From the NCBI GenBank assembly GCA_937948705.1, contig CALECF010000068.1:1-32872 (forward strand): 32,872 nucleotides of DNA. The letters are read 5' to 3'. Position 1 is the first letter of the stretch. Each line of letters starts with the position of its first letter. The DNA comes from an uncultured Anaerosolibacter sp. GTDB taxonomy: Bacteria; Bacillota_A; Clostridia; Peptostreptococcales; Thermotaleaceae. Positions 8,053-16,276 of the stretch are shown here, one piece after another. A program made the position numbers and the translations under genes. The notes beneath the pieces are model-generated. The model did no database searches, had not been told where the DNA came from, and saw nothing but the letters and a program-made list of their open reading frames with translations.

Positions 8053-8762
8053 AAGAGCACCTCTCCTATAGCCTCTAGGGTAACTGCACCTGTATATAGA
8101 GCCTTTCCTACAATTGCACCATAGATATCTAGCTTTCTAAGATCTTTTATATGTTGCACAGTCGTTATTCCTCCAGATGCAATAATATTTACCTGAGTTT
8201 TTTCTTTTAGTTGTTCTAACTCTTGAAAATTTGGGCCCCTAAGCATACCATCTTTGGCAATATCCGTATAAATAATCGTTTGAATCCCTTTTGCTTCAAG
8301 GACTTTGGAAAATTCCAACGCAGATTGACTTAAAGTCTTAGTCCAGCCCTCCACAGCAATGTTTCCCTCGCGAGCATCTAATGAAACAATTATTTGATTT
8401 CCAAACTCCTTAACAACCTCATCTACGAAGTCCTTCTCTAGGACTGCTGAGGTCCCAATAATAATTCTGCTGGCTCCTAATTGCAACATATCATCGATAG
8501 CATGTAGTGAACGAAAGCCGCCTCCCACCTGAATAGGTATATTCAGCTCTTGAATCATCTCTTTGATGATGGCTCTATTACGACCTAAACCAGATAGTGC
8601 ACCATCCAAGTCAACAACATGGAGATTCGTCGCTCCTTTTGCTTCCCAAACAGTGGCAACTCCAATAGGGTCATCAAAATATATCTCTTCCTTATCGAAT
8701 CTCCCTTGTTCTAATCTCACACACTTCCCATCGCGAATATCGATGGCTGGAAAAATAACCAT
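8049..8762 (-). CDS. hisA: ProFAR isomerase
   Basis: A 237-residue (beta/alpha)8-barrel isomerase that converts ProFAR to PRFAR. The catalytic Asp8 (FPAIDIRDG) and second Asp in IIVSLDAREG are present, along with phosphate loops QVGGGFRS and IIASGGITT. It overlaps hisF by 4 bp and shares one base with the hisH stop (TAATG), so translation is coupled on both sides. It is a homologue of HisF but clearly HisA by the KCVRLEQGRF segment. Confidence 0.97.
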   Translation of the reverse strand: MVIFPAIDIRDGKCVRLEQGRFDKEEIYFDDPIGVATVWEAKGATNLHVVDLDGALSGLGRNRAIIKEMIQELNIPIQVGGGFRSLHAIDDMLQLGASRIIIGTSAVLEKDFVDEVVKEFGNQIIVSLDAREGNIAVEGWTKTLSQSALEFSKVLEAKGIQTIIYTDIAKDGMLRGPNFQELEQLKEKTQVNIIASGGITTVQHIKDLRKLDIYGAIVGKALYTGAVTLEAIGEVLL

Positions 8763-9367
8763 TATATCACCATCTCTCCAAAATTCTTCAATAGTTTTAG
8801 ACCTGTATCCCCACTTTTCTCTGGATGAAACTGCATACCTACGATATTTCCTTTTCTCACAATAGCTGGAACTTCCACATCATAATCCGTACAAAATAGA
8901 ATATCTTCTTGTGCATGGGTCTTGAGATAGTATGAGTGGACAAAATATACATACTCTCCATCTTGTATATTGATGCCAAGAGGATCATCCTGCTTTCTCG
9001 TAAGTCTATTCCACCCCATGTGGGGTATCTTAAAATTTGATTTAAACTTTACAATTTCACCACTTAATAATCCCAACCCTTCCCATTCCCCATCTTCATA
9101 GCTTTTTTCGTATAGGAGTTGCATACCTAAGCATATCCCGAGAATCGGTTTCCTCTTTTCTGCATTTTCCTTTATACATTCCGCCAAGTTACTTTTCTGT
9201 AATTGATCCATGGCATCCTTAAATGCACCTACACCAGGAAGTACGATTGCATCACTTTGATCAATGGATTTTCTGTTTGATGTAATCATCGATTTGAAGC
9301 CTAGATGTTGAAACGCCTTATCAACACTCTTTAAATTTCCTACACCATAGTCAACAATGGTAATCAT
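8762..9367 (-). CDS. hisH: Imidazole glycerol phosphate synthase, glutamine amidotransferase subunit
   Basis: A 201-residue class I glutamine amidotransferase that supplies ammonia to HisF. The catalytic triad is visible: C79 in ILGICLGMQLL, H181 and E183 in GMQFHPEKSG. The oxyanion strand segment LPGVGAF is intact. It is placed 33 bp after hisB and overlaps hisA by one base. Confidence 0.97.
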   Translation of the reverse strand: MITIVDYGVGNLKSVDKAFQHLGFKSMITSNRKSIDQSDAIVLPGVGAFKDAMDQLQKSNLAECIKENAEKRKPILGICLGMQLLYEKSYEDGEWEGLGLLSGEIVKFKSNFKIPHMGWNRLTRKQDDPLGINIQDGEYVYFVHSYYLKTHAQEDILFCTDYDVEVPAIVRKGNIVGMQFHPEKSGDTGLKLLKNFGEMVI

Positions 9368-9400
9368 CCCTTGCCTCTCCTTTCAGTACTATTTCAAGAA

Positions 9401-9985
9401 TTATAAACACCCCTTGGTCGATAGAACGCCTATTATCCTATTGTCAACAATGCTTGCTTGATCTAGCGCTCTGCCAAAACCCTTAAAAATTGATTCAATC
9501 ATGTGGTGATTGTTTTTACCATAGATCATGGTCATATGAAGGGTCACTTGCGCTTGGTTTACAAATGCTCTAAAGAATTCTTCAACAAGGGCAACCTCAA
9601 ACTTACCTATACTTTGCTGTAGAGAGGGTGCATCATAATGTAAATAAGCTCTTCCACTTATATCCATGGAAACACGGGACAGTGCTTCATCCATGGGTGT
9701 ATAAACTGTTGCATATCTGGTGATTCCTTGTTTGCTGCCCAAAGCCTCTTGAAAAGCACGCCCTAGAACAATGCCCACATCTTCTACAGTATGATGATCA
9801 TCCACATGGAGATCTCCAATACAGCATAGATTCATATCCATAAAACCTTGTTTGCACATTGTATGCAGCATATGATCAAAGAAACCTATTCCTGTGGCTA
9901 TATTGGTTCTTCCTCCTCCATCTAATTGAAGGGTCATTTTTATATCCGTTTCGGATGTTTTTCTTTCTATCATAGCCTTTCTCAC
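9401..9985 (-). CDS. hisB: Imidazoleglycerol-phosphate dehydratase
   Basis: A monofunctional 194-residue dehydratase, without the phosphatase domain fused in enterics, so histidinol-phosphate phosphatase must be encoded elsewhere. The Mn-binding His clusters are present: GFFDHMLH, DDHHTVED and NHHMIESIFKGFGRAL. The GTG start at 9985 has GGTGGG 5 nt upstream and lies 1 bp after the hisC stop; an ATG at 9973 is a possible alternative with a poorly spaced site. Confidence 0.96.
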   Translation of the reverse strand: MRKAMIERKTSETDIKMTLQLDGGGRTNIATGIGFFDHMLHTMCKQGFMDMNLCCIGDLHVDDHHTVEDVGIVLGRAFQEALGSKQGITRYATVYTPMDEALSRVSMDISGRAYLHYDAPSLQQSIGKFEVALVEEFFRAFVNQAQVTLHMTMIYGKNNHHMIESIFKGFGRALDQASIVDNRIIGVLSTKGCL

Positions 9986-9986
9986 A

Positions 9987-11042
9987 TCAACCCACCACTT
10001 TTCTTATGGTCTCGATCATAAGATCATTTTCATGTCTCGTGCCAATACTGATTCTTACACAATCTCGTAATATCGAATCGTTTCTAAATATACGAATAGC
10101 GATTCCATTTTCGTCACAGAAATTGGAGATCTCTTCTGTTCTATCAGACTTCAATAGTACAAAATTCCCTTCTGAAGGAAAAACGCTTACGTTCTTTACT
10201 TGTTGTAATTTGGTCAGCATATATGCTCTTTCTAATTTTATAGATTGTATGTATTGTTCCACCTTATCCATATTACGTAGGACTAATCCACCTACGACTT
10301 GAGAGAAAGTACTTAAGTTATAGGGCGGTCTTACACGGTTTAAAACCTCTATCGTCGCATTCCCTGCGATACCATATCCGAGACGTATATCAGCCAAACC
10401 AAAGGCCTTTGATAGGGTTCTTAAAACAATCAGCCTTTCCCAAACAGCCACATGGTCTACCATGGATTCTCCATAAAATTCATAGTATGCTTCATCTACT
10501 ACCACCATGGACTCCGTCTTTTCAAGTACTTCTAAAATATTTTCCTTTGAGATGGTCGTACCCGTTGGATTATTAGGATTACATAAAAATATCAGTTTCG
10601 CTTTGCATTGGTTTGCCGCTTCTATGATTCCTTCCATATCGACTGTAAATCCTTGGGCTGAAGGGATCTCAATTATATTTCCTCCAGCTATTTTTGTGAA
10701 AAAGCTATACATCGAAAAGGTAGGTATATGGGTAACTACAAAATCTCCTTTATCTATAAAGCCCTGAATAATTAATTGAATGATTTCATCGGATCCATTA
10801 CCACAAATAATATTATCTTCGCTTAAATTCACATATTTAGCCAGGTCTTCCCTTAACTGAAAGCAATCTGTGTCTGGATATCTATTTAACCCCATTTGAC
10901 CGATAATATCTTTTATTTCATCTTGTATCTCAGCTAAAATATTATATGGGCTCTCATTGGCGTCCAGTCTAATCTTATAACCTTTTTTATTGGGGCTGTA
11001 GGGTACTATCTGACGCACTGAGTCCTTTATTAATTTTTTCAT
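9987..11042 (-). CDS. hisC: Histidinol-phosphate aminotransferase
   Basis: A 351-residue PLP-dependent fold-type I aminotransferase that makes histidinol phosphate from imidazole acetol phosphate and glutamate. PLP Lys212 lies in LRTLSKAFGLADIRLGYG, D183 and Y186 in VVDEAYYEF, and the substrate loop is RLDANESPY (25-33). The start overlaps the hisD stop by 4 bp. It ends with TGA used as a true stop, which is useful as a control for the UGA reading in the gene at 6404-6595. Confidence 0.97.
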   Translation of the reverse strand: MKKLIKDSVRQIVPYSPNKKGYKIRLDANESPYNILAEIQDEIKDIIGQMGLNRYPDTDCFQLREDLAKYVNLSEDNIICGNGSDEIIQLIIQGFIDKGDFVVTHIPTFSMYSFFTKIAGGNIIEIPSAQGFTVDMEGIIEAANQCKAKLIFLCNPNNPTGTTISKENILEVLEKTESMVVVDEAYYEFYGESMVDHVAVWERLIVLRTLSKAFGLADIRLGYGIAGNATIEVLNRVRPPYNLSTFSQVVGGLVLRNMDKVEQYIQSIKLERAYMLTKLQQVKNVSVFPSEGNFVLLKSDRTEEISNFCDENGIAIRIFRNDSILRDCVRISIGTRHENDLMIETIRKVVG

Positions 11043-12325
11043 TCCCTATCCCTCACCCTTATGGCATTGGCATGGGCAGTTAATCCTTCTTTTTCTGCAA
11101 AATAGATCACTTGATCACGGACTTGTTCCAATGCATTTTTATGATAGTAAATAATACTGGACTTCTTAATAAAGTCGTCGACCCCAAGAGGTGAGGAAAA
11201 CCGTGCTGTACCACCCGTGGGAAGAGTATGGTTAGGACCAGCAAAATAATCACCTAGAGGTTCTGGCGAATGGGCTCCTAAAAAAATTGCACCTGCATTT
11301 TTGATTTTTGGTAATCCATCAAATGGTGACTCTATCATTATTTCCAAATGTTCAGGTGCGATCTTGTTCACCAACTGGTACCCGCTCTCTAGACTTTTTA
11401 CAATGAAAATATATCCATGGTTGTTAAGAGCTTTTTGGATAATTTCTTTTCTATCCAGTAAATCGGCCTGCATTTTCACCTCATATTGTACTTTTTCAGC
11501 TAGTGTTCGAGACGTAGTTACCAATATCACACCTGCATCTTCATCATGTTCCGCCTGGGAAAGCAAGTCTGCAGCAATATAAGTGGGATTCGCCTTGTCA
11601 TCGGCCAGAATACATATTTCACTCGGACCTGCAATCATATCAATATCTACATATCCATACACTTTCTTTTTAGCCCTAGCTACATAGATATTTCCTGGCC
11701 CAACAATTTTATCGACAGCTGGTATTGTCCTTGTTCCAAAGGCTAGTGCTCCTATAGCTTGGGCACCGCCAACCTTGTAGATATGGCGTATGCCACACAT
11801 GTGGGCAGCAGCCAGGACATAGGGATTCATTTTACCCTCTTTATCTGGGGGTGATACCATGATAATAGAATCAACCCCAGCGACCAAAGCAGGAACAGCA
11901 TTCATCAATACGCTGGAAGGATACACTGCTTTTCCTCCTGGCACATACATACCAACCCGCTCTAAGGGTGTCACCATTTGACCAAGGATAATATTTTCTC
12001 CACGATTTGAAAACCATGAGTTCTGCTTCTGCTTTTCGTGATACTCCAATATGTTTTTCTTGGCTTGATTTAATATTGCAATGAATTCTGGCTCAACAAT
12101 TGCTAGTGCCTCTTGAATCTCATCTTCTGAAACAGTTATATCAGAAAGTACTACCCCATCAAACTTTAATGAATATTCTTGTAATACAGTATCTCCGCCG
12201 ATTCTAACGTCATTTAAAACTTGATCAACAATTTTGTCAATCTCACTGTATGCAATATCACCTCTCCTAAGATATTTTTCTTCTAAATCATCTAGAGATA
12301 TGTCATCATAATATATGATTTCCAT
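11039..12325 (-). CDS. hisD: Histidinol dehydrogenase
   Basis: A 428-residue Zn- and NAD-dependent enzyme that oxidises histidinol to histidine. Diagnostic stretches are GPGNIYVARAKK, MIAGPSEI, SQAEHDEDA (metal-binding Gln/His), PEHLEIM (catalytic Glu/His) and GPNHTLPTGGTARF. Length is normal. It follows hisG by 2 bp and overlaps hisC by 4 bp, in a tightly coupled operon. Confidence 0.97.
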   Translation of the reverse strand: MEIIYYDDISLDDLEEKYLRRGDIAYSEIDKIVDQVLNDVRIGGDTVLQEYSLKFDGVVLSDITVSEDEIQEALAIVEPEFIAILNQAKKNILEYHEKQKQNSWFSNRGENIILGQMVTPLERVGMYVPGGKAVYPSSVLMNAVPALVAGVDSIIMVSPPDKEGKMNPYVLAAAHMCGIRHIYKVGGAQAIGALAFGTRTIPAVDKIVGPGNIYVARAKKKVYGYVDIDMIAGPSEICILADDKANPTYIAADLLSQAEHDEDAGVILVTTSRTLAEKVQYEVKMQADLLDRKEIIQKALNNHGYIFIVKSLESGYQLVNKIAPEHLEIMIESPFDGLPKIKNAGAIFLGAHSPEPLGDYFAGPNHTLPTGGTARFSSPLGVDDFIKKSSIIYYHKNALEQVRDQVIYFAEKEGLTAHANAIRVRDRE

Positions 12326-12327
12326 GT

Positions 12328-12969
12328 TTAAGCCTCCTCTCTTCTCTGATTCTGTCGTAACTGATCGATCATGTTTTCTATCATCTCTGCCTTCGTTTTT
12401 AAACTGGCCTTATTCACAATTAGTCGAGTGCTTATTGGACATATCTCATCCACAATAACTAACCCATTTTCCTTTAGGGTAGTTCCTGTTTCAACAATAT
12501 CTACCACCATATCAGCTAAACCCATCAAGGGCGCTAATTCCACAGAACCATTTAACTTAATAAGCTCTACAGATCTTCCTTTCTTTTTAAAATATGCTTT
12601 GGTTACATTTATATATTTTGTTGCTACGTAGATTTTCCTATGAGCATTCTCTACATAGTCACTTAATGCAGCCAAGACAAATTTGCATTTTCCAAATTCC
12701 AAATCCATCATCTCATACACACTGGCCATAGACTCCAATAATGTATCCTTTCCGACGATTCCTATATCTGCCGCCCCTTGTTCCACATAAGTAGGTACAT
12801 CATCAGCCTTCACAAGTACTAATCTCACTCGTTTTTCCTGATCTATATGAATCAGCTTTCTACTCGTTGAGGAATAGCCGCTAAACTTTATTTCCATTTC
12901 TTCCAAGGCTTTAATGGCGGTATCTGCAAGCCTTCCCTTTGCTACAGCTAGGTTTATATATTTTTCCAT
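12328..12969 (-). CDS. hisG: ATP phosphoribosyltransferase, short form
   Basis: A 213-residue catalytic subunit for the first histidine step (ATP + PRPP to PR-ATP). It lacks the roughly 80-residue C-terminal regulatory domain of long HisG and so needs HisZ, whose gene lies immediately upstream (12 bp). Key segments are LAVAKGRLAD, GAADIGIVGKDTL and the PRPP loop VDIVETGTTLKENGL. Feedback control by histidine is expected to act through HisZ. Confidence 0.97.
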   Translation of the reverse strand: MEKYINLAVAKGRLADTAIKALEEMEIKFSGYSSTSRKLIHIDQEKRVRLVLVKADDVPTYVEQGAADIGIVGKDTLLESMASVYEMMDLEFGKCKFVLAALSDYVENAHRKIYVATKYINVTKAYFKKKGRSVELIKLNGSVELAPLMGLADMVVDIVETGTTLKENGLVIVDEICPISTRLIVNKASLKTKAEMIENMIDQLRQNQRREEA

Positions 12970-12981
12970 ACAGCCTGCCTC

Positions 12982-14256
12982 CTAATGGATAGATCCATAT
13001 CTTTCTCCCATTTCGATGCGTTTCATAAATTCATCGGCCGCCCCACCATATATCATATTATTTTTCAAGCTAATGACTTTCAGCATGGTTCCCTTCAACT
13101 CGATAATCTCTTTGATATTTCGAGCGGCAGCGTGACAGATTTGCTCCTTAAGGTTGTCTTTCCAAGCATCCGTTTCCACAATAAATCCCTTTTCCCTTAA
13201 CTCACTTGCCATCTGATAAGCAGTTTTCCTACTCTCATCTCTATATAATACAAGAAAGTCAGTATAGCATGGCTTGCTTTTTAGATTGTACATGTCTAGC
13301 ACCTCCATCAATTTGTCTACATTTAATCCAAAACCTACAGCGGGTATCCAACTTCCATTACTCTTTATCAGCTGATCATATCTTCCTCCGCTTAATATGG
13401 TTCTTCCATAATCCTGAATATACCCTTTAAAAATAGTACCTGTATAGTAATGCATTGAATTGAGCATACCCAAGTCAATCGTCATATATTTTTCATAGCC
13501 ATAGTCCTTCACTACGTCATATACACTCTCTAAATTCTTGATGGCATTCTCCATTTCCGTATTGTGAATGAGTTTTTTAGCTTTTGGGAATACCTTATCG
13601 GCTGATCCATAAAGATTGGGTACCTCTAATATTGCTTTTCTTACTGAATCCCTTATTCCGTATGGATTTAGCGTGTTTTCAAGCTCCGTGAGATTTTTTT
13701 GCTCTATGATATGTTGCAATTGACTTTGTTGATTTTTATGAATATCGCATTCTTTTAATAATTCCCTGCAAAATCCCACATGTCCCAGATCAATTTGGAA
13801 ACCAGTTACATTGCTCTCAAGTAATATCTTTATGGCAAGTGCAATAGTTTCCCCATCTGCATCCTCCTTTTCATTCCCAAGGAATTCAACACCAGCCTGA
13901 ACAAACTCCCTTTTCATTCCATTCTGCTTATCATTCATACGAAATATATTGGATAGATAACTATACTTTTGATAACCGCTCTTTCCAACTGCCATGCGGG
14001 CTATTGGAATTGTCATATCTGGCCGTAACACCAATATCCTCCCTTTTTGATCTATCAATTTAAACATCTCATCCTTTGATAGGCCTCCCAATGCTGTAAA
14101 TGTATCATAATACTCAAAGACAGGTGTGGATATCTGCCGATATCCGAAGCTTTTGAAGCTTTTTATTATATTATTGGTGACTTTTTCTATCGCAGCGTGT
14201 TCATCGCTATGAACATCCATGACCCCTTCAGGTGTAAAATCTTTTAAACTTTCCAT
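12982..14256 (-). CDS. hisZ: ATP phosphoribosyltransferase regulatory subunit (HisRS-like)
   Basis: A 424-residue class II tRNA-synthetase paralogue that activates short HisG and mediates feedback control. It keeps synthetase-like motif 2 (FRMNDKQNGMKREFVQAGVE, near 120) and the histidine-site-like segment LSGGRYDQLI. I place the start at the ATG at 14256 (MESLKDF) because AGAGGTGG is 5 nt upstream. The longer frame to 14403 would run through the promoter and preceding terminator. It is the first gene of the his operon. The C-terminal part resembles an anticodon-binding-like domain (segment ELREKGFIVETD). Confidence 0.94.
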   Translation of the reverse strand: MESLKDFTPEGVMDVHSDEHAAIEKVTNNIIKSFKSFGYRQISTPVFEYYDTFTALGGLSKDEMFKLIDQKGRILVLRPDMTIPIARMAVGKSGYQKYSYLSNIFRMNDKQNGMKREFVQAGVEFLGNEKEDADGETIALAIKILLESNVTGFQIDLGHVGFCRELLKECDIHKNQQSQLQHIIEQKNLTELENTLNPYGIRDSVRKAILEVPNLYGSADKVFPKAKKLIHNTEMENAIKNLESVYDVVKDYGYEKYMTIDLGMLNSMHYYTGTIFKGYIQDYGRTILSGGRYDQLIKSNGSWIPAVGFGLNVDKLMEVLDMYNLKSKPCYTDFLVLYRDESRKTAYQMASELREKGFIVETDAWKDNLKEQICHAAARNIKEIIELKGTMLKVISLKNNMIYGGAADEFMKRIEMGERYGSIH

Positions 14257-14311
14257 ATATCCACCTCTCGCTTTATTGATGTATTGCTTCACCGTGTTAA
14301 AGCATAAATTA

Positions 14312-14340
14312 ATAATACTCATTTTTTTTTCTTTTGTCAA
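14312..14340 (-). promoter_or_regulatory. SigA-type promoter of the his operon
   Basis: On the minus strand TTGACA (14340-14335), a 17-nt spacer rich in A, and TATTAT (14317-14312) give a near-consensus vegetative promoter. The leader to the hisZ start is only about 50 nt, which leaves no room for a T-box and shows no His-rich leader peptide, so attenuation is not apparent. Confidence 0.85.
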
Positions 14341-14373
14341 TAAGGTAATAATCTTTTTTCGAACAAAAAAAAG

Positions 14374-14396
14374 CCGCTTCTGCATCAAAAGCGACC
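14374..14396 (-). terminator. Intrinsic terminator upstream of the his operon
   Basis: On the minus strand GTCGCTTTT, loop, AGAAGCGGC forms a 9-bp stem with two G-U pairs, followed by eight T. It ends transcription of the zinc-ribbon gene and insulates the his promoter. Confidence 0.8.
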
Positions 14397-14408
14397 TGAT
14401 CAAAATAT

Positions 14409-14651
14409 TTATAGGATTACTTTATCAATGGAAATACGTTTGTCATGATTACATCCGTTACAGTGAAACACGTGGACACATTTATCATATTCTACATCAT
14501 CGATACGTTGAGTAATACTCATTGGCAGATACGTACTATAATCATCAAAAAAATCTTGAATTGCTCCCGCATTTTCCATTTGTTTCCCACAAGTGGAACA
14601 TTTAAAAAGGTATGCTACCATTGCATTACATATTGGGCAAACTAGCTCCAT
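14409..14651 (-). CDS. Small zinc-ribbon-like protein
   Basis: An 80-residue protein of unknown role. The N-terminus has CPIC (about 5-8) followed by CSTCGK (about 18-23), a treble-clef or zinc-ribbon layout, and a later CNGC pair near 65-68 preceded by a CVHVFHC stretch, so it may bind two metal ions. The ATG at 14651 has GGAGG 7 nt upstream; an in-frame TTG farther up overlaps that site and is less likely. It sits alone between its own terminator and the 2H phosphoesterase gene. I do not recognise a named family. Confidence 0.7.
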   Translation of the reverse strand: MELVCPICNAMVAYLFKCSTCGKQMENAGAIQDFFDDYSTYLPMSITQRIDDVEYDKCVHVFHCNGCNHDKRISIDKVIL

Positions 14652-14730
14652 TTCTACGCCTCCAATCAAAATTCTCTTCCTTCATATTTTTCGTTGCCCA
14701 ATAAAAAAAATTCAGTTAAATTTATACAAT

Positions 14731-15312
14731 TTAGTCGACTTTTTCTACCACATGCCCTGTTAACTTAAATTTTTCAATCACCTTTTTAGTAGGTGTTAGC
14801 TCAGGCAGCCATAACTGAACTTCTTCCACAAAAGAACTGTTCTGAATGTGAAAATCTCTCACATCATTCCATGCCCTTCTACTCTCTTCCTCCGTCCACT
14901 GACGACCATGTATACCCGCTAAGCTAATGTGAAATATAATTTCATCAGGGCTAAAATCACGGACTTGGAACCCGTTTTTCCTTAATCCCTCATGAATATG
15001 ATGATATATCTCTTTTAACTCCTTGGTCTTTACGATATGAATTGTAATACAATTATAAGGGCAAGGTATATGGCTAAAACCGCTAGCCACCATTTCGAAG
15101 GGCTGTACATCCACTAATAGCTCTTTGATAGCATTTCTTATGGCCTGCAGTTCATCTAGATTTTCATAGGAAATTGCCTCTAAGGTAAGGTGAAGCTCAG
15201 GCAATTCACTTTGATGTAAATCATATTTATCCCAAAGAAATTTTTGTATCTTTTGGCTACAATATAACAAACCGCCCTTTGGAACCGCAACCAAGTATAC
15301 TAAGTTTTCCAT
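14731..15312 (-). CDS. 2H phosphoesterase (LigT / 2'-5' RNA ligase-like)
   Basis: A 193-residue cytoplasmic protein with the two HxT/S motifs that define the 2H superfamily: H41-L-T and H128-I-S, each in a strand context (ELHLTLEAI and IIFHISLAGI). Members act on 2',3'-cyclic phosphates or 2'-5' linked RNA, for example in RNA repair and tRNA metabolism; the actual substrate is unknown. The ATG at 15312 is 6 nt after GGAGG; the ATG at 15318 abuts that site. The genes on both sides are separately terminated or widely spaced, giving no functional context. Confidence 0.8.
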   Translation of the reverse strand: MENLVYLVAVPKGGLLYCSQKIQKFLWDKYDLHQSELPELHLTLEAISYENLDELQAIRNAIKELLVDVQPFEMVASGFSHIPCPYNCITIHIVKTKELKEIYHHIHEGLRKNGFQVRDFSPDEIIFHISLAGIHGRQWTEEESRRAWNDVRDFHIQNSSFVEEVQLWLPELTPTKKVIEKFKLTGHVVEKVD

Positions 15313-15471
15313 GGTCATCCTCCGCTTTTTTGTATTGTAAACATATCTATTTTCATTATTATTTAGTCTTCCTTATATTTCAATGCCGCCATTCACTGGC
15401 AAAATAGATCTATTATTAATCTTTACCCAATAACACTATTTTAACACTTTACTAACCATATTAACTGTAAA

Positions 15472-15492
15472 AGCCAAGGATCTCCCTTAGCT
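15472..15492 (-). terminator. Intrinsic terminator overlapping the stop of the UPF0180-like gene
   Basis: An 8-bp stem (arms 15485-15492 and 15472-15479, one G-U pair) with a 5-nt loop, read on the minus strand, overlaps the last codons and the TAA stop and is followed by a short T run. Confidence 0.65.
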
Positions 15493-16047
15493 TTTTTTAC
15501 TGCACAGTCTATTTAATGTATCTAATATCTCCTCATTACTCATATGAGAAGCATTCATTGTTACAATATATTTGGAATCACCATACTCTCTCATTTGGCA
15601 GGTACTAATGGTCTCCCAAATCTCATCTACTCCTGTGAAAACGATTGCCGAGACATCATGAACTACTTTATAGGATGGAATAATTTCATAACCGTGATTT
15701 TCAAGGAGCGCTTTTAAATCCCTTAATGACTCGTCCACAGACACTTTTATTTTTATTGCTTCAGTCACCTTTTTATCTGATTTTGATGCCAAATGGTCAA
15801 TGACCTCCATAATCTCTTTTTCAGTCAGCTTTGATGCATTCATTGTTAATATGATCTCATTATTTCCAAAATCCATCCATTCTAATGACTTTATTTGCTC
15901 CCAGTCTTCATCTACATTCGACATAATAAATACAGATGTTTCTTTACTTACCTCATGATTCGTAATAATTCTATGCCCTCTTGCCTCAAGAGCATCAATA
16001 ATCTGTGTCAAATCTCCTTGCACAGAAATGGTTAGCTTTCTTCCCAT
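15487..16047 (-). CDS. Tandem-duplicated UPF0180 (YkuS)-like protein
   Basis: A 186-residue cytoplasmic protein made of two copies of one domain: residues 3-90 and about 98-185. Aligned landmarks are LEARGHRII / LENHGYEII, VFIMSNVDEDWEQI / AIVFTGVDEIWETI and ILTMNASKLTEKEI / IVTMNASHMSNEEI. The pattern (short N-terminal strand, G-H/Y-E, V-x-TG-x-D, then N-A-x-x-L/M-x-x-E-E-I) resembles small YkuS/UPF0180 proteins, which are single-domain and of unknown function. GGGGG precedes the ATG. Function is unknown; the family link is by eye and moderately sure. Confidence 0.6.
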   Translation of the reverse strand: MGRKLTISVQGDLTQIIDALEARGHRIITNHEVSKETSVFIMSNVDEDWEQIKSLEWMDFGNNEIILTMNASKLTEKEIMEVIDHLASKSDKKVTEAIKIKVSVDESLRDLKALLENHGYEIIPSYKVVHDVSAIVFTGVDEIWETISTCQMREYGDSKYIVTMNASHMSNEEILDTLNRLCSKKS

Positions 16048-16276
16048 CTTAAAAGCCCCCTTTTATAAATATGCAAAATATTATAAATGTTCTATTAATT
16101 ATATTTAGACATTTTACTTCTTATCCCTTTATTTATTTTTATAAATCTAAGATTTGTAAAGATATTTTCTTGGTATCAATCTGTCTGCCAAAGACGTCTT
16201 AGAGTAATATAAAAATTCAATTGGGAATAAGTATAGATAGTATCCAAGAAGTATCAAATAAAAAGAAGGTGATGTC

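Noticed and set aside
14257..14311. T-box or His-leader attenuator for the his operon
   Set aside because: The leader from the promoter is only about 50 nt, with no run of His codons and no T-box structure; the terminator found upstream lies before the promoter.
14257..14403. Longer N-terminus for HisZ
   Set aside because: The extension runs through the his promoter and the preceding terminator region and has no HisZ-like residues; the ATG at 14256 has a good ribosome site.
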